Shown: positions 6,725 through 15,472 of the stretch, one piece after another | How positions within the stretch are numbered: the stretch's first letter is position 1 | How the letters are laid out: each line of letters opens with the position of its first letter | Assembly: GCA_015056585.1 (NCBI GenBank) | Contig: SVFZ01000003.1 | Location: 1-32,230, forward strand | Reading direction: 5' to 3' | DNA: 32,230 nt | Source: Butyrivibrio sp. | Lineage (GTDB): Bacteria; Bacillota; Clostridia; Lachnospirales; Lachnospiraceae | The notes under the pieces: generated by a model | Seen by the model: the letters and a program-made list of their open reading frames with translations, nothing else | Told to the model about the DNA's origin: nothing | Databases searched by the model: none | Position numbers and translations under genes: made by a program

Positions 6725-8113
6725 TCAGATTACTTTCATGGCATCAGCCACAGATGAAACCCCGATGATCTCAATATTTTTGCATGTGCCTTTAAGTTTT
6801 CCCTCCAGAGCCTTAGGTACAATACAGGTTTTAAAGCCAAGCTTTGCTGCCTCCATAACCCGGCTCTCAGCCATATTTACCGACCTTACTTCTCCGGACA
6901 GGCCCACTTCTCCGAAGGCAACAACGTCGTCACTTATCGGCTTATTTCTGAAGCTTGAAATAATTGCGAGACAGATTCCAAGATCAAGAGACGGCTCTGC
7001 CACCTTCATTCCTCCTGCCAGGTTGACATAGGCATCATAGTCGCCCAGTGACAGCCCTATTCTCTTTTCAAGAACAGCCATCAAAAGATTTACTCTGTTA
7101 TAGTCTGTTCCGTTAGCCTGCCTTCTTGGAAAACCAAAGTTTGTGTGAGTTACAAGCGCCTGAACTTCAATCAGTATGGGTCTTGTCCCCTCTACAGAAC
7201 AAGTGACAACAGAACCGCTGGCATTTTCAGGTCTTCCATCCAGCATAAACTCCGAAGGGTTAGCCACCTCTACCAGACCTTTTTCCTGCATCTCAAAAAC
7301 GCCTATCTCATTGGTGGAGCCGAAGCGGTTCTTTACAGCCCTTAAAATACGATAAGAAGCATGACGATCTCCCTCGAAATAAAGAACAGTATCCACCATA
7401 TGTTCAAGAACTCTGGGGCCTGCAACCTGACCTTCCTTGGTAACATGTCCCACGATAAACACCGAGATATTCATGCTCTTGGCTATTCGAAGAAGGACTC
7501 CCGTGGATTCCCTTACCTGGGACACACTTCCGGGAGCTGACGCTACCGTCTCGTTGTACATGGTCTGGATAGAGTCAATAATTATAATTTCCGGTTTACT
7601 TCTGACAATCGCTTCCTCGATATTTGAAAGATTGGTTTCGCACATGAATTTCAGGCTCTCTGAAAACTTTCCGATCCTCTCGGCGCGAAGTTTTATCTGT
7701 CTTAAGGATTCCTCACCCGAAACATAAAGAATATCCTTATTATCCGCAGAAAGATTACCTGCCACCTGCAAAAGAAGCGTAGACTTTCCGATACCCGGAT
7801 CTCCACCCACAAGTATAAGGGAGCCCTTTACAAGTCCGCCTCCCAATACTCTGTTGAGTTCTCCGATATGTGTATCCGCCCTCTCTTCTTCGTTTAAAAT
7901 TATTTCCGAAAGAGATAAAGGCTTTGAATAATCACCGGATAAAGAGCCTTTTGATCCACTTCCTAAAGACTTTGATGAAGACTTAGGCTGCGGCTTTACA
8001 GTTTCCTCCACAAAGGTATTCCACTCTCTGCATCCGGGGCATTGTCCCATCCACTTACTTGATTCATATCCACAGTTCTGGCAAAAATATACTGTTTTTA
8101 TCTTGGTTGCCAT
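6725..8113 (-). CDS. radA: DNA repair protein RadA (Sms)
   Basis: RadA is a hexameric RecA-like helicase that promotes branch migration during recombinational repair and natural transformation. The 462-residue protein has the usual length and order. A zinc finger has Cys11, Cys14, Cys25 and Cys28 (CQNCGY...GQCPGC). The ATPase has Walker A GGDPGIGKST and the RadA-specific KNRFGSTNE motif. A Lon-protease-like C-terminal domain (LNLAGGMKVAEPSLD-type region near YVNLAGGMKV) follows. The ATG at 8113 gives the full zinc finger; the GGGAGG upstream is 12 bases away, farther than usual. A hairpin terminator separates it from the small gene upstream, so it may have its own weak promoter or use read-through. 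Confidence is very high. Confidence 0.97.
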   Translation of the reverse strand: MATKIKTVYFCQNCGYESSKWMGQCPGCREWNTFVEETVKPQPKSSSKSLGSGSKGSLSGDYSKPLSLSEIILNEEERADTHIGELNRVLGGGLVKGSLILVGGDPGIGKSTLLLQVAGNLSADNKDILYVSGEESLRQIKLRAERIGKFSESLKFMCETNLSNIEEAIVRSKPEIIIIDSIQTMYNETVASAPGSVSQVRESTGVLLRIAKSMNISVFIVGHVTKEGQVAGPRVLEHMVDTVLYFEGDRHASYRILRAVKNRFGSTNEIGVFEMQEKGLVEVANPSEFMLDGRPENASGSVVTCSVEGTRPILIEVQALVTHTNFGFPRRQANGTDYNRVNLLMAVLEKRIGLSLGDYDAYVNLAGGMKVAEPSLDLGICLAIISSFRNKPISDDVVAFGEVGLSGEVRSVNMAESRVMEAAKLGFKTCIVPKALEGKLKGTCKNIEIIGVSSVADAMKVI

Positions 8114-8190
8114 TAATATGTTTTTCCTCCCGTCGCTCCCCTAAAGAGCGTCTATCTAATAGGATTTACAGAATAATAACCTCTTAATGA

Positions 8191-8226
8191 AAAACAAAAG
8201 GGGCCTCCTGCCGAAACAGAAAGCCC
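8191..8226 (-). terminator. Terminator between the 136-residue gene and radA
   Basis: On the minus strand a 10-bp stem, GGGCTTTCTG (8217-8226) with CAGGAGGCCC (8201-8210), has a 6-base loop and is followed by CTTTTGTTTTTC. It fits a rho-independent terminator for the gene just upstream. Confidence 0.8.
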
Positions 8227-8240
8227 TAAGTTGCAAAATT

Positions 8241-8651
8241 TTACTTCTCTACTCTTACCTGCGCCTTTCCCCCCTGAGAAAGCTCCACGCTAAGATTAAG
8301 CTTTCCCCCAAGGTTTGTGCTCATCTTCCCTATACTATTTCCATTTACGAACACACTGTACTCAGTGTTCTCTAAAAGACCTAATGTAATCTGGGCATCA
8401 TTTTCGCCCTCAACCGAAAACTCCACGCCCTTGTCAGTCTCCTTAAATCCAATAACCGCAGTTCCCGGAACTGACTCATATACAAAGTTTTCATTGCACT
8501 CAAGCTTCGTGATATCCTTGAAAGTCTTGACCTTGAGCAGGTTTCCGTTATGCTCAAAATTCTCTTTCTTTTTCTTCTCCGGAAGCTCATAATTACCAAA
8601 ACTGATACTTCCATCCTTCTCAGCACGAAGCAACTGTTCAACGACAGCCAT
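8241..8651 (-). CDS. Conserved small Lachnospiraceae protein, function unknown
   Basis: The true start is the ATG at 8651, because AGGAGGG stands five bases upstream; a longer reading frame to 8690 has no such site. The product is 136 residues, has no signal peptide or membrane helix, and is rich in beta-strand-like segments (GTAVIGFKETDKGVEFSVEG, LNLSVELSQGG). From memory, close relatives occur widely in Lachnospiraceae and are sometimes labelled as an endosialidase beta chain; nothing here supports enzymatic activity, so I do not use that name. It has its own promoter and terminator between clpC and radA and is likely a single-gene transcript. Confidence 0.75.
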   Translation of the reverse strand: MAVVEQLLRAEKDGSISFGNYELPEKKKKENFEHNGNLLKVKTFKDITKLECNENFVYESVPGTAVIGFKETDKGVEFSVEGENDAQITLGLLENTEYSVFVNGNSIGKMSTNLGGKLNLSVELSQGGKAQVRVEK

Positions 8652-8773
8652 AGTTACCCTCCTGAAATCTCTTGACAGGGCCGTCTGCATTCTATCATCC
8701 TGTAAGCTTACCTTATAGGAAAAACCGTAAAATAGAGGCGGTCACTGTTACGCATTTTTATTAAGTTACCTTA

Positions 8774-8801
8774 ATTATAATAGAAGTTCCCGGCATATCA
8801 A
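8774..8801 (-). promoter_or_regulatory. Promoter of the 136-residue gene
   Basis: On the minus strand TTGATA (8796-8801) and a perfect TATAAT (8774-8779) are 16 bases apart. The leader to the start codon is about 115 bases. The -35 box lies inside an 11-bp inverted repeat. Confidence 0.65.
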
Positions 8802-8831
8802 ATTAAATCTTTTTAAACTTTTTAATTTGAT
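8797..8831. repeat. 11-bp inverted repeat over the clpC stop codon
   Basis: Perfect arms ATCAAATTAAA (8797-8807) and TTTAATTTGAT (8821-8831) flank a 13-base loop. One arm covers the clpC stop codon, the other the -35 box of the next promoter. On the minus strand no T-run follows, so it is a poor terminator. It could be a regulator site or an RNA hairpin at the end of clpC mRNA. Confidence 0.55.
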
Positions 8832-11407
8832 TTTTTCTTTGATACAGTGGTCTTCTTAGTAGCCTTTTTTGCCGGCTTTTTGGTATTTACAGCTGCTGTT
8901 GTCTTTGTTTTGCGGGTAGTCTTGGTGGTCTTTATATTTGCCTTTTTCACAGACGTCTTGCCCTCTGCTGTGGAAAAGATGATCTTGTCATCCTTAAGAC
9001 CCACGGTAACTGCTGTGTTGGCCTTAATATTTCCCTTTAGGAGCTCTTCTGCCATTGCATCCTCAATGGTCTGCTGGATTGCTCTCTTAAGAGGTCTCGC
9101 TCCCATCTTGGCATCGGAGTGCTTATCCACAAGGAACTTCTTGACTGCGGGCGAAATAGTAAGGTCTATGCCCATCTGAGTCTTGCATCTCTTAGAAAGG
9201 TTCTGGGAAAGCAGAGTTACAATCTCCATCATTTCCTTCTCTGTAAGAGTATGGAATACCATGATCTCATCAATACGGTTGATAAATTCAGGCTTAAAGA
9301 GTCTCTTAACTTCCTCCATAACCCCTGACTTCATATCTTCGTAATCTTTCTTTGCGTCTGCTCCGGCACCGAATCCCAGTTTCTTGGGATCAACGATTCT
9401 CTGAGCACCCACATTGGATGTCATTATAAGGATCGTATTTTTAAAGCTTACCTTTCTGCCCTTTGAATCTGTGATGTGACCGTCATCCAAAACCTGAAGC
9501 AGAACGTTAAAGATATCGGGATGTGCCTTCTCTATCTCATCAAAAAGAATTACCGAATAGGGGTGACGTCTTACTTTCTCAGAAAGCTGTCCGCCATCAT
9601 CAAATCCCACATATCCGGGCGGTGATCCGATCATCTTGGATACGGAGTGGCCTTCCATATACTCAGACATATCAACTCTGATAAGTGCATTCTCGTCGCC
9701 GAACATAGCTTCTGCAAGTGCCTTGGAAAGTTCTGTCTTGCCTACACCTGTTGGACCAAGGAACAGGAATGAACCAATAGGTCTGTTAGGATCCTGAAGT
9801 CCCACACGACCTCTTCTGATAGCCTTGGATACTGCCTTTACAGCATCCTCCTGTCCTATAACTCTCTTGTGAAGCACAGATTCAAGCTTAAGAAGCTTTT
9901 CTGTCTCCTTCTCAGCTATCTTCTTTACAGGGATTCTTGTCCACTCGGCAACAACCTCTGCGATATCATTTTCGTTTACAGTATATCCGGAAGACAATTC
10001 TTTTTTCTTCTCAGCATTCTTTACACGGTTAAGCTTGCCTAAAAGTGTATTCTGCTCTTTATTAAGCTCTCCGGCTTTTGAAAAATCTGAATCCTTTAAA
10101 GCCTGCTCAATTTCTCCGTCTAGCCTTTTGATCGTATCCTCCAGCTCTTTAACCTTTGGAGAAGTACCCATTGTACGAAGTCTTACCGCACTGGCAGCTT
10201 CATCTATAAGGTCAATGGCTTTATCCGGAAGATTTCTGTCATTTATGTATCGCTCCGAAAGGTCAACAGCGGCCCTGATAGCTTCCGGAGTAATCGTAAC
10301 TTTGTGATGTTCCTCATACTTGCTGACGATTCCGTTAAGAATCTCGATTGCCTCTTCCTTGGTGGGTTCATCCACATTTACAGGCTGGAATCTTCTCTCA
10401 AGTGCAACATCCTTCTCTACATACTTGCGGTATTCAGTGATTGTTGTGGCACCGATCATCTGAATCTCGCCTCTTGCAAGAGAAGGTTTTAAAATATTGG
10501 AAGCATCAATAGCACCTTCAGCGCCACCGGCACCGATAAGGGTGTGCATCTCATCCACAAAAAGAATGATATTTCCGTCATCTGCTACTTCCTTGATGAC
10601 CTTCTTGATCCTCTCCTCAAACTCACCTCTGTACTTAGATCCGGCTATCATACCGGACAGATCCAGAGTAACAAGTCTCTTATTCTGAACAGTAAACGGT
10701 ACATCGCCTGCTGCTATACGCTGAGCAAGTCCCTCAACTACGGCTGTCTTGCCCACACCCGGCTCACCTATAAGGCAAGGATTGTTCTTGGTGCGGCGGC
10801 TCAATATCTGAATGACCCTCTTGATCTCACGCTCTCTTCCCACAACAGGATCAAGCTTGCCATCAATGGCAAGAGCTGTAAGGTCACGGCTGTACTGTGC
10901 AAGGATAGATGCCTTCTTCCCGCCCTTGGGAGCAGTCTTTTTGCCAAGATCCTCTTTTACCAGATTGGGATCTTCTCCCATAGCTGCCAGAGTCTCTGCA
11001 TATATCTTCTGAACAGGCACATTGAGAGTGCTGATAAGTCTCACTGCCACATTCTCTCCCTCTTTAATAAGGGCCAGCAAAATATGCTCAGTTCCGGTCT
11101 TGTCAGCTCTGAATCTCTCAGCCATTCTGTGAGCCTCTTCAAGAACCTTCTCTGCTCTCGGAGAAAAGCCGTCTTTATCAAGTGTACGCACACTGCTGTC
11201 CGGGACGATAAGATCTCTTATCATGTCCATCATGCGCGATTCATCAATTCCATTATCTAAAAGGATTCTGGAAGCGACACACCCATCCTCCAGGATAAGC
11301 CCCATAAGGATGTGCTCTGTGCCTACATAATTGAGTTTAAGACTTCTGGCAGTTTTCTTGGCAAGCTTAAGTGCATCAGAAGCCATAACAGTAAACTTAG
11401 AATCCAT
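8822..11407 (-). CDS. clpC: ATP-dependent Clp protease ATPase subunit ClpC
   Basis: ClpC is a Hsp100 AAA+ unfoldase that feeds substrates to the ClpP protease in the cytoplasm. The 861 residues show two Clp N-terminal repeats (about 1-145), a first AAA module with Walker A GEPGVGKTA (Lys220), a middle region with a UVR-like segment (about 420-455) and a second AAA module with GPTGVGKTE (Lys557), then the C-terminal small domain. The last 44 residues are almost only Lys, Thr and Ala (for example KKPAKKATKKTTVSKKK), a histone-H1-like tail that standard ClpC lacks. The start has AAAGGAAG six bases upstream. It follows a GntR regulator by 38 bases instead of the usual ctsR-mcsA-mcsB genes, so its control is probably different. 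Family assignment is certain. Confidence 0.96.
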   Translation of the reverse strand: MDSKFTVMASDALKLAKKTARSLKLNYVGTEHILMGLILEDGCVASRILLDNGIDESRMMDMIRDLIVPDSSVRTLDKDGFSPRAEKVLEEAHRMAERFRADKTGTEHILLALIKEGENVAVRLISTLNVPVQKIYAETLAAMGEDPNLVKEDLGKKTAPKGGKKASILAQYSRDLTALAIDGKLDPVVGREREIKRVIQILSRRTKNNPCLIGEPGVGKTAVVEGLAQRIAAGDVPFTVQNKRLVTLDLSGMIAGSKYRGEFEERIKKVIKEVADDGNIILFVDEMHTLIGAGGAEGAIDASNILKPSLARGEIQMIGATTITEYRKYVEKDVALERRFQPVNVDEPTKEEAIEILNGIVSKYEEHHKVTITPEAIRAAVDLSERYINDRNLPDKAIDLIDEAASAVRLRTMGTSPKVKELEDTIKRLDGEIEQALKDSDFSKAGELNKEQNTLLGKLNRVKNAEKKKELSSGYTVNENDIAEVVAEWTRIPVKKIAEKETEKLLKLESVLHKRVIGQEDAVKAVSKAIRRGRVGLQDPNRPIGSFLFLGPTGVGKTELSKALAEAMFGDENALIRVDMSEYMEGHSVSKMIGSPPGYVGFDDGGQLSEKVRRHPYSVILFDEIEKAHPDIFNVLLQVLDDGHITDSKGRKVSFKNTILIMTSNVGAQRIVDPKKLGFGAGADAKKDYEDMKSGVMEEVKRLFKPEFINRIDEIMVFHTLTEKEMMEIVTLLSQNLSKRCKTQMGIDLTISPAVKKFLVDKHSDAKMGARPLKRAIQQTIEDAMAEELLKGNIKANTAVTVGLKDDKIIFSTAEGKTSVKKANIKTTKTTRKTKTTAAVNTKKPAKKATKKTTVSKKKSN

Positions 11408-11445
11408 ACATTTCTTCCTTTCCCTAATAATATTTTATTTAGAAT

Positions 11446-11823
11446 TTATTGCATTTTCTCATAGTTGTCATAGAGTTTATCCACGAGACCATGAATCTCA
11501 TCACGTCCTATGCCCTTACATATCGCTCTGGCAAGAACCACAGCAAGTTCAGATTGTGCCTCCTGAAGTGCCTGCAATTTGTCGATATCAATTGCAATGA
11601 TGGCACCTCGCCTTCTGTCAATCTTAACAAATCCCTCCTGCTGCAGGATTGAATATGCCTTGTTGACAGTATGCATGTTGATACCGATGGTATCAGCAAG
11701 CTGCCTTACACTTGGAAGCTGCTCCCCTTCACGAAACTGAGAAGTTGCAATTCCGAGGATAATCTGATTACATAGTTGCACATATATGGCTTCATCACTA
11801 TTAAAATCTATCTCTATTATCAT
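11446..11823 (-). CDS. GntR-family transcription regulator (YtrA type)
   Basis: The 125-residue protein has an N-terminal winged helix-turn-helix (about 10-78: IYVQLCNQIILGIATSQF, LPSVRQLADTIGINMHTVNKAY, LQQEGFVKIDRRRG). A short helical tail for dimerisation follows, with no effector domain; this layout is the YtrA subfamily. AAGGAG lies seven bases upstream of its ATG and a promoter is directly in front. It is followed after 38 bases by clpC, so the two are very likely one transcript and the regulator probably represses its own operon. YtrA proteins usually control neighbouring transporter genes; a clpC partner is less usual. The ligand or signal is unknown. Confidence 0.88.
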   Translation of the reverse strand: MIIEIDFNSDEAIYVQLCNQIILGIATSQFREGEQLPSVRQLADTIGINMHTVNKAYSILQQEGFVKIDRRRGAIIAIDIDKLQALQEAQSELAVVLARAICKGIGRDEIHGLVDKLYDNYEKMQ

Positions 11824-11850
11824 GTGATGTCTCCTTTCTGTGATAACTTT

Positions 11851-11878
11851 AGTATAACAGATATTACAAATTATTCAA
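11851..11878 (-). promoter_or_regulatory. Promoter and possible operator of gntR-clpC
   Basis: On the minus strand TTGAAT (11873-11878) and TATACT (11851-11856) are 16 bases apart. The spacer and -10 contain an imperfect dyad (GTAATA-TCTG-TTATAC), a plausible site for the GntR protein encoded downstream. The promoter is well supported; the operator is a guess. Confidence 0.6.
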
Positions 11879-11896
11879 GAATATGGAAAAATGGTC

Positions 11897-11933
11897 AAAA
11901 AATACCTGCCCACAGGCCGTGAGCAGGTATTTT
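11897..11933 (-). terminator. Terminator of the purine operon
   Basis: An 11-bp perfect stem (11899-11909 with 11923-11933; core TACCTGC/GCAGGTA), with a small inner CAC/GTG pairing, is followed on the minus strand by further T residues (TTTTTTG including the stem end). It lies 80 bases after the last gene of the operon and before the gntR promoter. Confidence 0.75.
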
Positions 11934-12013
11934 CATTATAATTCCTTATAAAATTTCATAATATACAAACATCTGCATGCTTGTATTTTAGACTTACAAT
12001 ACTGATGAAAAAA

Positions 12014-13465
12014 CTACTTATCATCATCCAGATCAAGGAACTCAAACTCGAAATCATCATCGTCACCGATAAAGTTTCTGGCTTTTCTCTTAGGAGCAGC
12101 CGGTCTTTCTTCATTCTTGTGGGATTCCTGTCTGCGGGCCTGACGTTCCTGAGCCTCTTTTAAAGTGTTTCTTGAAGGACGCTCCATCTCTGCATCCTCA
12201 TCTCTATCTCTTCTTGAAGGACGCTCATCCTCTGAAGCTCTGCGAGCAGTACGTTTCTCATATTCTTCTTCAGCAGGTCTTCTTGTAGGCCTTACAGTTC
12301 TCTCTTCTGCATTTCTACGGCTTGGGTGCTCATCATCTGCAGTTCTTCTTACAGTTTCAGCCTCAGCATTTCTTCTAAACGGTCTCTCTGTCCTCTCGGA
12401 TTCAGAATTTCTGGGAGTTCTGCCATTATCTTCGCGAGCAGGCTTCCTTGCAGAGTAGCGATCATACTCTTCTTCCTCTTCTTCATCCTCATAATACATA
12501 TATTCTCTGAGTTTGAGCACAAGGACAACAATTGCTGCCACCAGAATTGCTGCAAGGATTCCAAAAATAATTGCAAGCCTTTTATATGTGCTGCTCTGCT
12601 TTCGAAGAGTATTAACAGCGTCTGCACTCTGCGCTGCCTCTATAAGTTCTTTTACCTTAACTCTGTATCCGCCGAAATTATCATAAAGATACCAGACTCC
12701 ATTGCCCTCATCATCAGCTGTATACATAAGTGAATATGCACCGTCTCCTGTTGATGAATCAGGTGTGCTGCTCTCCTGAGTCTCTGTATTCTCAGTTTCT
12801 GTTCCTTCCTGAGTTTCCCCCTCAGGATTCTCGGTAACTTCAGTATTCTCGGTTGTCTCAGCCGGAGTATCCGAAACAGCTACAAGATCGCCTCTTACAA
12901 ATCCAACCTTGCCATCACCAAAAGTAATCTGGTACCAGGTCTTGCCGTCTGTTCCGTTCGCCTCACCGGTAATTGTTACTGTCTCGCCTTTTGCCACCTT
13001 ACCAACTGAATCGTAAGCTGTGCCTGCGCCTTTTCTTACGTTAACGCTGTCTGCAAGAGCTGTGGCATTTCTCTGCTCTGTGGCAGTTGCCTGAGTCTCA
13101 GGAAGTGATGCTGCACTCTGAGTCGCTGTAGCTGTTGCGCCGGAGCTGGAAGAACCGCCCTTTTTATTTACAAGGTCACTTCTTACATAACCAAATTCGC
13201 TCTTATTTACATAAATCTTGTACCATACATAGCCTGAAGCGTCTGTGGCCTCATCAACAATGTCTACTACATCTCCGTTCTTTAGACTTGATACCTGAGT
13301 TGCAGTAGTACTGGCAGCCTCTCTTACCTTTACATTATCTGAAATTACAGTTCCGGTTGTCTGTGTGTAGGCAAGGGCTTGCACCGTACTGCCTGCAAAA
13401 ACCGTCACTGCAACGGCCATTGCCATAGCGAAACCTGCTATTCTCTTTCCCAACGTTTTAATCAT
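12014..13465 (-). CDS. Membrane protein with two bacterial SH3 domains and a charged cytoplasmic tail
   Basis: The 483-residue protein has a signal peptide (about 1-32). Two SH3b domains follow (about 36-100 and 133-197; NVKVREAASTTATQVSSL and SVNVRKGAGTAYDSVGKV are the RT-loop starts). A Thr/Glu linker and a small Tyr-rich region (LMYTADDEGNGVWYLYDN) come next. One membrane helix lies near residues 295-317 (GGA codon of its core at about 302). The rest, about 165 residues, is cytoplasmic, rich in Arg, Glu and Asp, and has loose repeats around PSRRNAEERTVRPTRR. SH3b domains usually bind cell wall peptides, so it could sense the wall. Its ATG overlaps the purD stop (ATGA) and it has a strong AAGGAGG. 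Why it is tied to purine synthesis is not visible. Confidence 0.8.
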   Translation of the reverse strand: MIKTLGKRIAGFAMAMAVAVTVFAGSTVQALAYTQTTGTVISDNVKVREAASTTATQVSSLKNGDVVDIVDEATDASGYVWYKIYVNKSEFGYVRSDLVNKKGGSSSSGATATATQSAASLPETQATATEQRNATALADSVNVRKGAGTAYDSVGKVAKGETVTITGEANGTDGKTWYQITFGDGKVGFVRGDLVAVSDTPAETTENTEVTENPEGETQEGTETENTETQESSTPDSSTGDGAYSLMYTADDEGNGVWYLYDNFGGYRVKVKELIEAAQSADAVNTLRKQSSTYKRLAIIFGILAAILVAAIVVLVLKLREYMYYEDEEEEEEYDRYSARKPAREDNGRTPRNSESERTERPFRRNAEAETVRRTADDEHPSRRNAEERTVRPTRRPAEEEYEKRTARRASEDERPSRRDRDEDAEMERPSRNTLKEAQERQARRQESHKNEERPAAPKRKARNFIGDDDDFEFEFLDLDDDK

Positions 13466-14745
13466 TTTACCTCCTTCGCATCATCGATAGCCTTTCCAAT
13501 ATCGTGACGCATATACTTATTCTCGAAGCTGACCCATTCAGTAGCTTCATAAGCCATTTTGCGGGCCTGTTCCAGAGTATCTGCCTTAGCTGTTATTCCA
13601 AGAACTCTTCCGCCATTTGTAACTATTCCGGCATCAGTAGCCTTAGTTCCTGCATGGAAGCAGTAATAACCATCTTTTCCCTTGAAGTTCTCAAGTCCTG
13701 TTATGAGTTTCCCCTTCTCGTACTTTACAGGATATCCATCGCTGGCAAGGACTACACAAACACATGCTTTGTCCTCAAATTCAAGGTCCAAATCTGAAAG
13801 TGTTCCGTCGATGCAGGCATTAAACACATCAATAATATCAGTCTTAAGCCTTGGAAGCACGACCTGCGCCTCAGGATCACCAAATCTTGCATTGTATTCA
13901 AGTACTTTTGGTCCGTCGGGAGTGAGCATAAGTCCAAAGAAAATAACTCCCTTAAACTCTCTTCCCTCTTTAGCCATAGCTTCAACAGTCTTGCCGTAAA
14001 TGTGCTCACGGCAGAATTTATCAACTTCCTCTGTATAGAACGGACTGGGTGAGAAATTACCCATACCGCCTGTATTAAGTCCGGTATCTCCATCTCCTGC
14101 TCTCTTGTGATCCTGGGCAGAAGACATGAGCTTATAGGTTTTGCCGTCAACAAATGAAAGAACGGATACTTCACGTCCTGTCATAAACTCTTCGATAACC
14201 ATGTGATTGCCGGCATCACCGAACTTTTTATCTTCCATGATCTCTTTTACGCCGGCTTTAGCTTCCTCAAGGTTCTGGCAGATCAAAACGCCCTTGCCGA
14301 GAGCAAGTCCGTCAGCTTTAAGAACAATAGGGAACTTGGCGCTCTCAAGATAATTAAGAGCAGCCTCTGCATTATCAAAAGTCTCGTAAGCAGCTGTCGG
14401 TATACCGTATTTCTTCATAAGATCCTTGGAAAAAGCTTTGCTTCCCTCTAAAATAGCTGCGTTCTTCCTTGGTCCGAATACTCTTAAACCTTCAACTTCA
14501 AAGGCATCCACAATTCCGCCTACAAGCGGATCGTCCATTCCAATAACCGTAAGGTCTATCTCTTTTTCTTTTGCAAAAGAAACAAGCTTGTCAAATTCCA
14601 TCGGAGTAATGGGTACACACTCACAAAGTTCGGCAATTCCGCCATTTCCCGGTGCACAATAAATTTTTTCAACCTGCTTACTTCTGCTAACAGCCTCAGC
14701 AATCGCATGCTCACGGCCGCCTCCGCCTACAATCAAAACCTTCAT
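13462..14745 (-). CDS. purD: Phosphoribosylamine-glycine ligase (GAR synthetase)
   Basis: PurD catalyses step two of purine synthesis: phosphoribosylamine plus glycine plus ATP gives glycinamide ribonucleotide. At 427 residues it has the usual length. It starts with the nucleotide-binding stretch KVLIVGGGGREHAI, contains the ATP-grasp region (FPIVLKADGLALGKGV, TGGMGNFSPSPFY) and ends the catalytic part with LEYNARFGDPEAQVVL, which carries metal-binding residues. AAGGGG lies upstream of the ATG. Its stop overlaps the start of the SH3-domain gene by ATGA, and purN lies 65 bases upstream. All signature residues appear present, so it should be active. Confidence 0.97.
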   Translation of the reverse strand: MKVLIVGGGGREHAIAEAVSRSKQVEKIYCAPGNGGIAELCECVPITPMEFDKLVSFAKEKEIDLTVIGMDDPLVGGIVDAFEVEGLRVFGPRKNAAILEGSKAFSKDLMKKYGIPTAAYETFDNAEAALNYLESAKFPIVLKADGLALGKGVLICQNLEEAKAGVKEIMEDKKFGDAGNHMVIEEFMTGREVSVLSFVDGKTYKLMSSAQDHKRAGDGDTGLNTGGMGNFSPSPFYTEEVDKFCREHIYGKTVEAMAKEGREFKGVIFFGLMLTPDGPKVLEYNARFGDPEAQVVLPRLKTDIIDVFNACIDGTLSDLDLEFEDKACVCVVLASDGYPVKYEKGKLITGLENFKGKDGYYCFHAGTKATDAGIVTNGGRVLGITAKADTLEQARKMAYEATEWVSFENKYMRHDIGKAIDDAKEVK

Positions 14746-14810
14746 CTTTTTTCCCCTTGTTACAGCAAAACTATTTCAAAACTAAAATACTACCTTTTAT
14801 ATTTTTTCTG

Positions 14811-15452
14811 TCAGATCACAAGCTCATCATATCCATCAATAATTACTTTGTGATCATTTACTTTCACTTTGCCGTTTGCAATCAGATCGATTGCCATTGG
14901 CATGATCTTCCATTCAGCCTGCTCCATTATTCTTCTCTGAAGCGTCTCCGGAGTATCATCATCCCTTATCATAACGGGCTTTTGTAAAATAATGGGCCCC
15001 GTATCTGTACCTTCATCAACAAAATGAACTGTTGCTCCCGATACTCTCACGCCTCTCTCAAGAGCTTTCTCATGAACCTTGAGCCCGTAAAACCCGGTTC
15101 CGCAAAAGCTCGGGATAAGCGCCGGATGAATATTGATGATCTTGTTTGGAAATGCCCTGACCACTTCCTTGGGAATAACCACAAGGCATCCGGCCAAAAC
15201 AATAAGATCAGGTGCAGCATCCAGAAGGATCTGCAAAAGAGCTTCATTGAACTCCTGTCTCGTTGCAAACTCCTTGGGGCTCTTGACCACATAAGGAATC
15301 CCGGCCTTTTTAGCCCTTTCAATAGCATAGGCATTTGGATTGTTACTGTAGACAAGACCAATTTCCGTATTTGTGATCTTGCCATCATTTATCCCGTCAA
15401 TAATCGCCTGGAGATTTGTACCACCTCCGGACACAAGTACTGCGATTTTCAC
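14811..15452 (-). CDS. purN: Phosphoribosylglycinamide formyltransferase
   Basis: PurN transfers a formyl group from 10-formyl-tetrahydrofolate to glycinamide ribonucleotide. The 213-residue protein has the N-terminal phosphate loop SGGGTNLQAIID, the catalytic Asn and His in INIHPALIPSF, and the Asp in VDEGTDTGPIILQ. Initiation is at GTG (15450-15452), preceded by GAGG about six bases upstream. It follows purM after a 201-base gap filled with hairpin repeats, longer than other gaps of this operon, and precedes purD. Length and motifs fit a complete enzyme. Confidence 0.95.
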   Translation of the reverse strand: MKIAVLVSGGGTNLQAIIDGINDGKITNTEIGLVYSNNPNAYAIERAKKAGIPYVVKSPKEFATRQEFNEALLQILLDAAPDLIVLAGCLVVIPKEVVRAFPNKIINIHPALIPSFCGTGFYGLKVHEKALERGVRVSGATVHFVDEGTDTGPIILQKPVMIRDDDTPETLQRRIMEQAEWKIMPMAIDLIANGKVKVNDHKVIIDGYDELVI

Positions 15453-15472
15453 TCGTCACCTCGTAAAAAGTA

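Noticed and set aside
8241..8651. Endosialidase function for the 136-residue protein
   Set aside because: The label is copied between databases, and no catalytic residues or signal peptide support it.
10544..11260. Long plus-strand frame opposite clpC
   Set aside because: It mirrors the clpC coding sequence, contains no known motif and lacks initiation signals.
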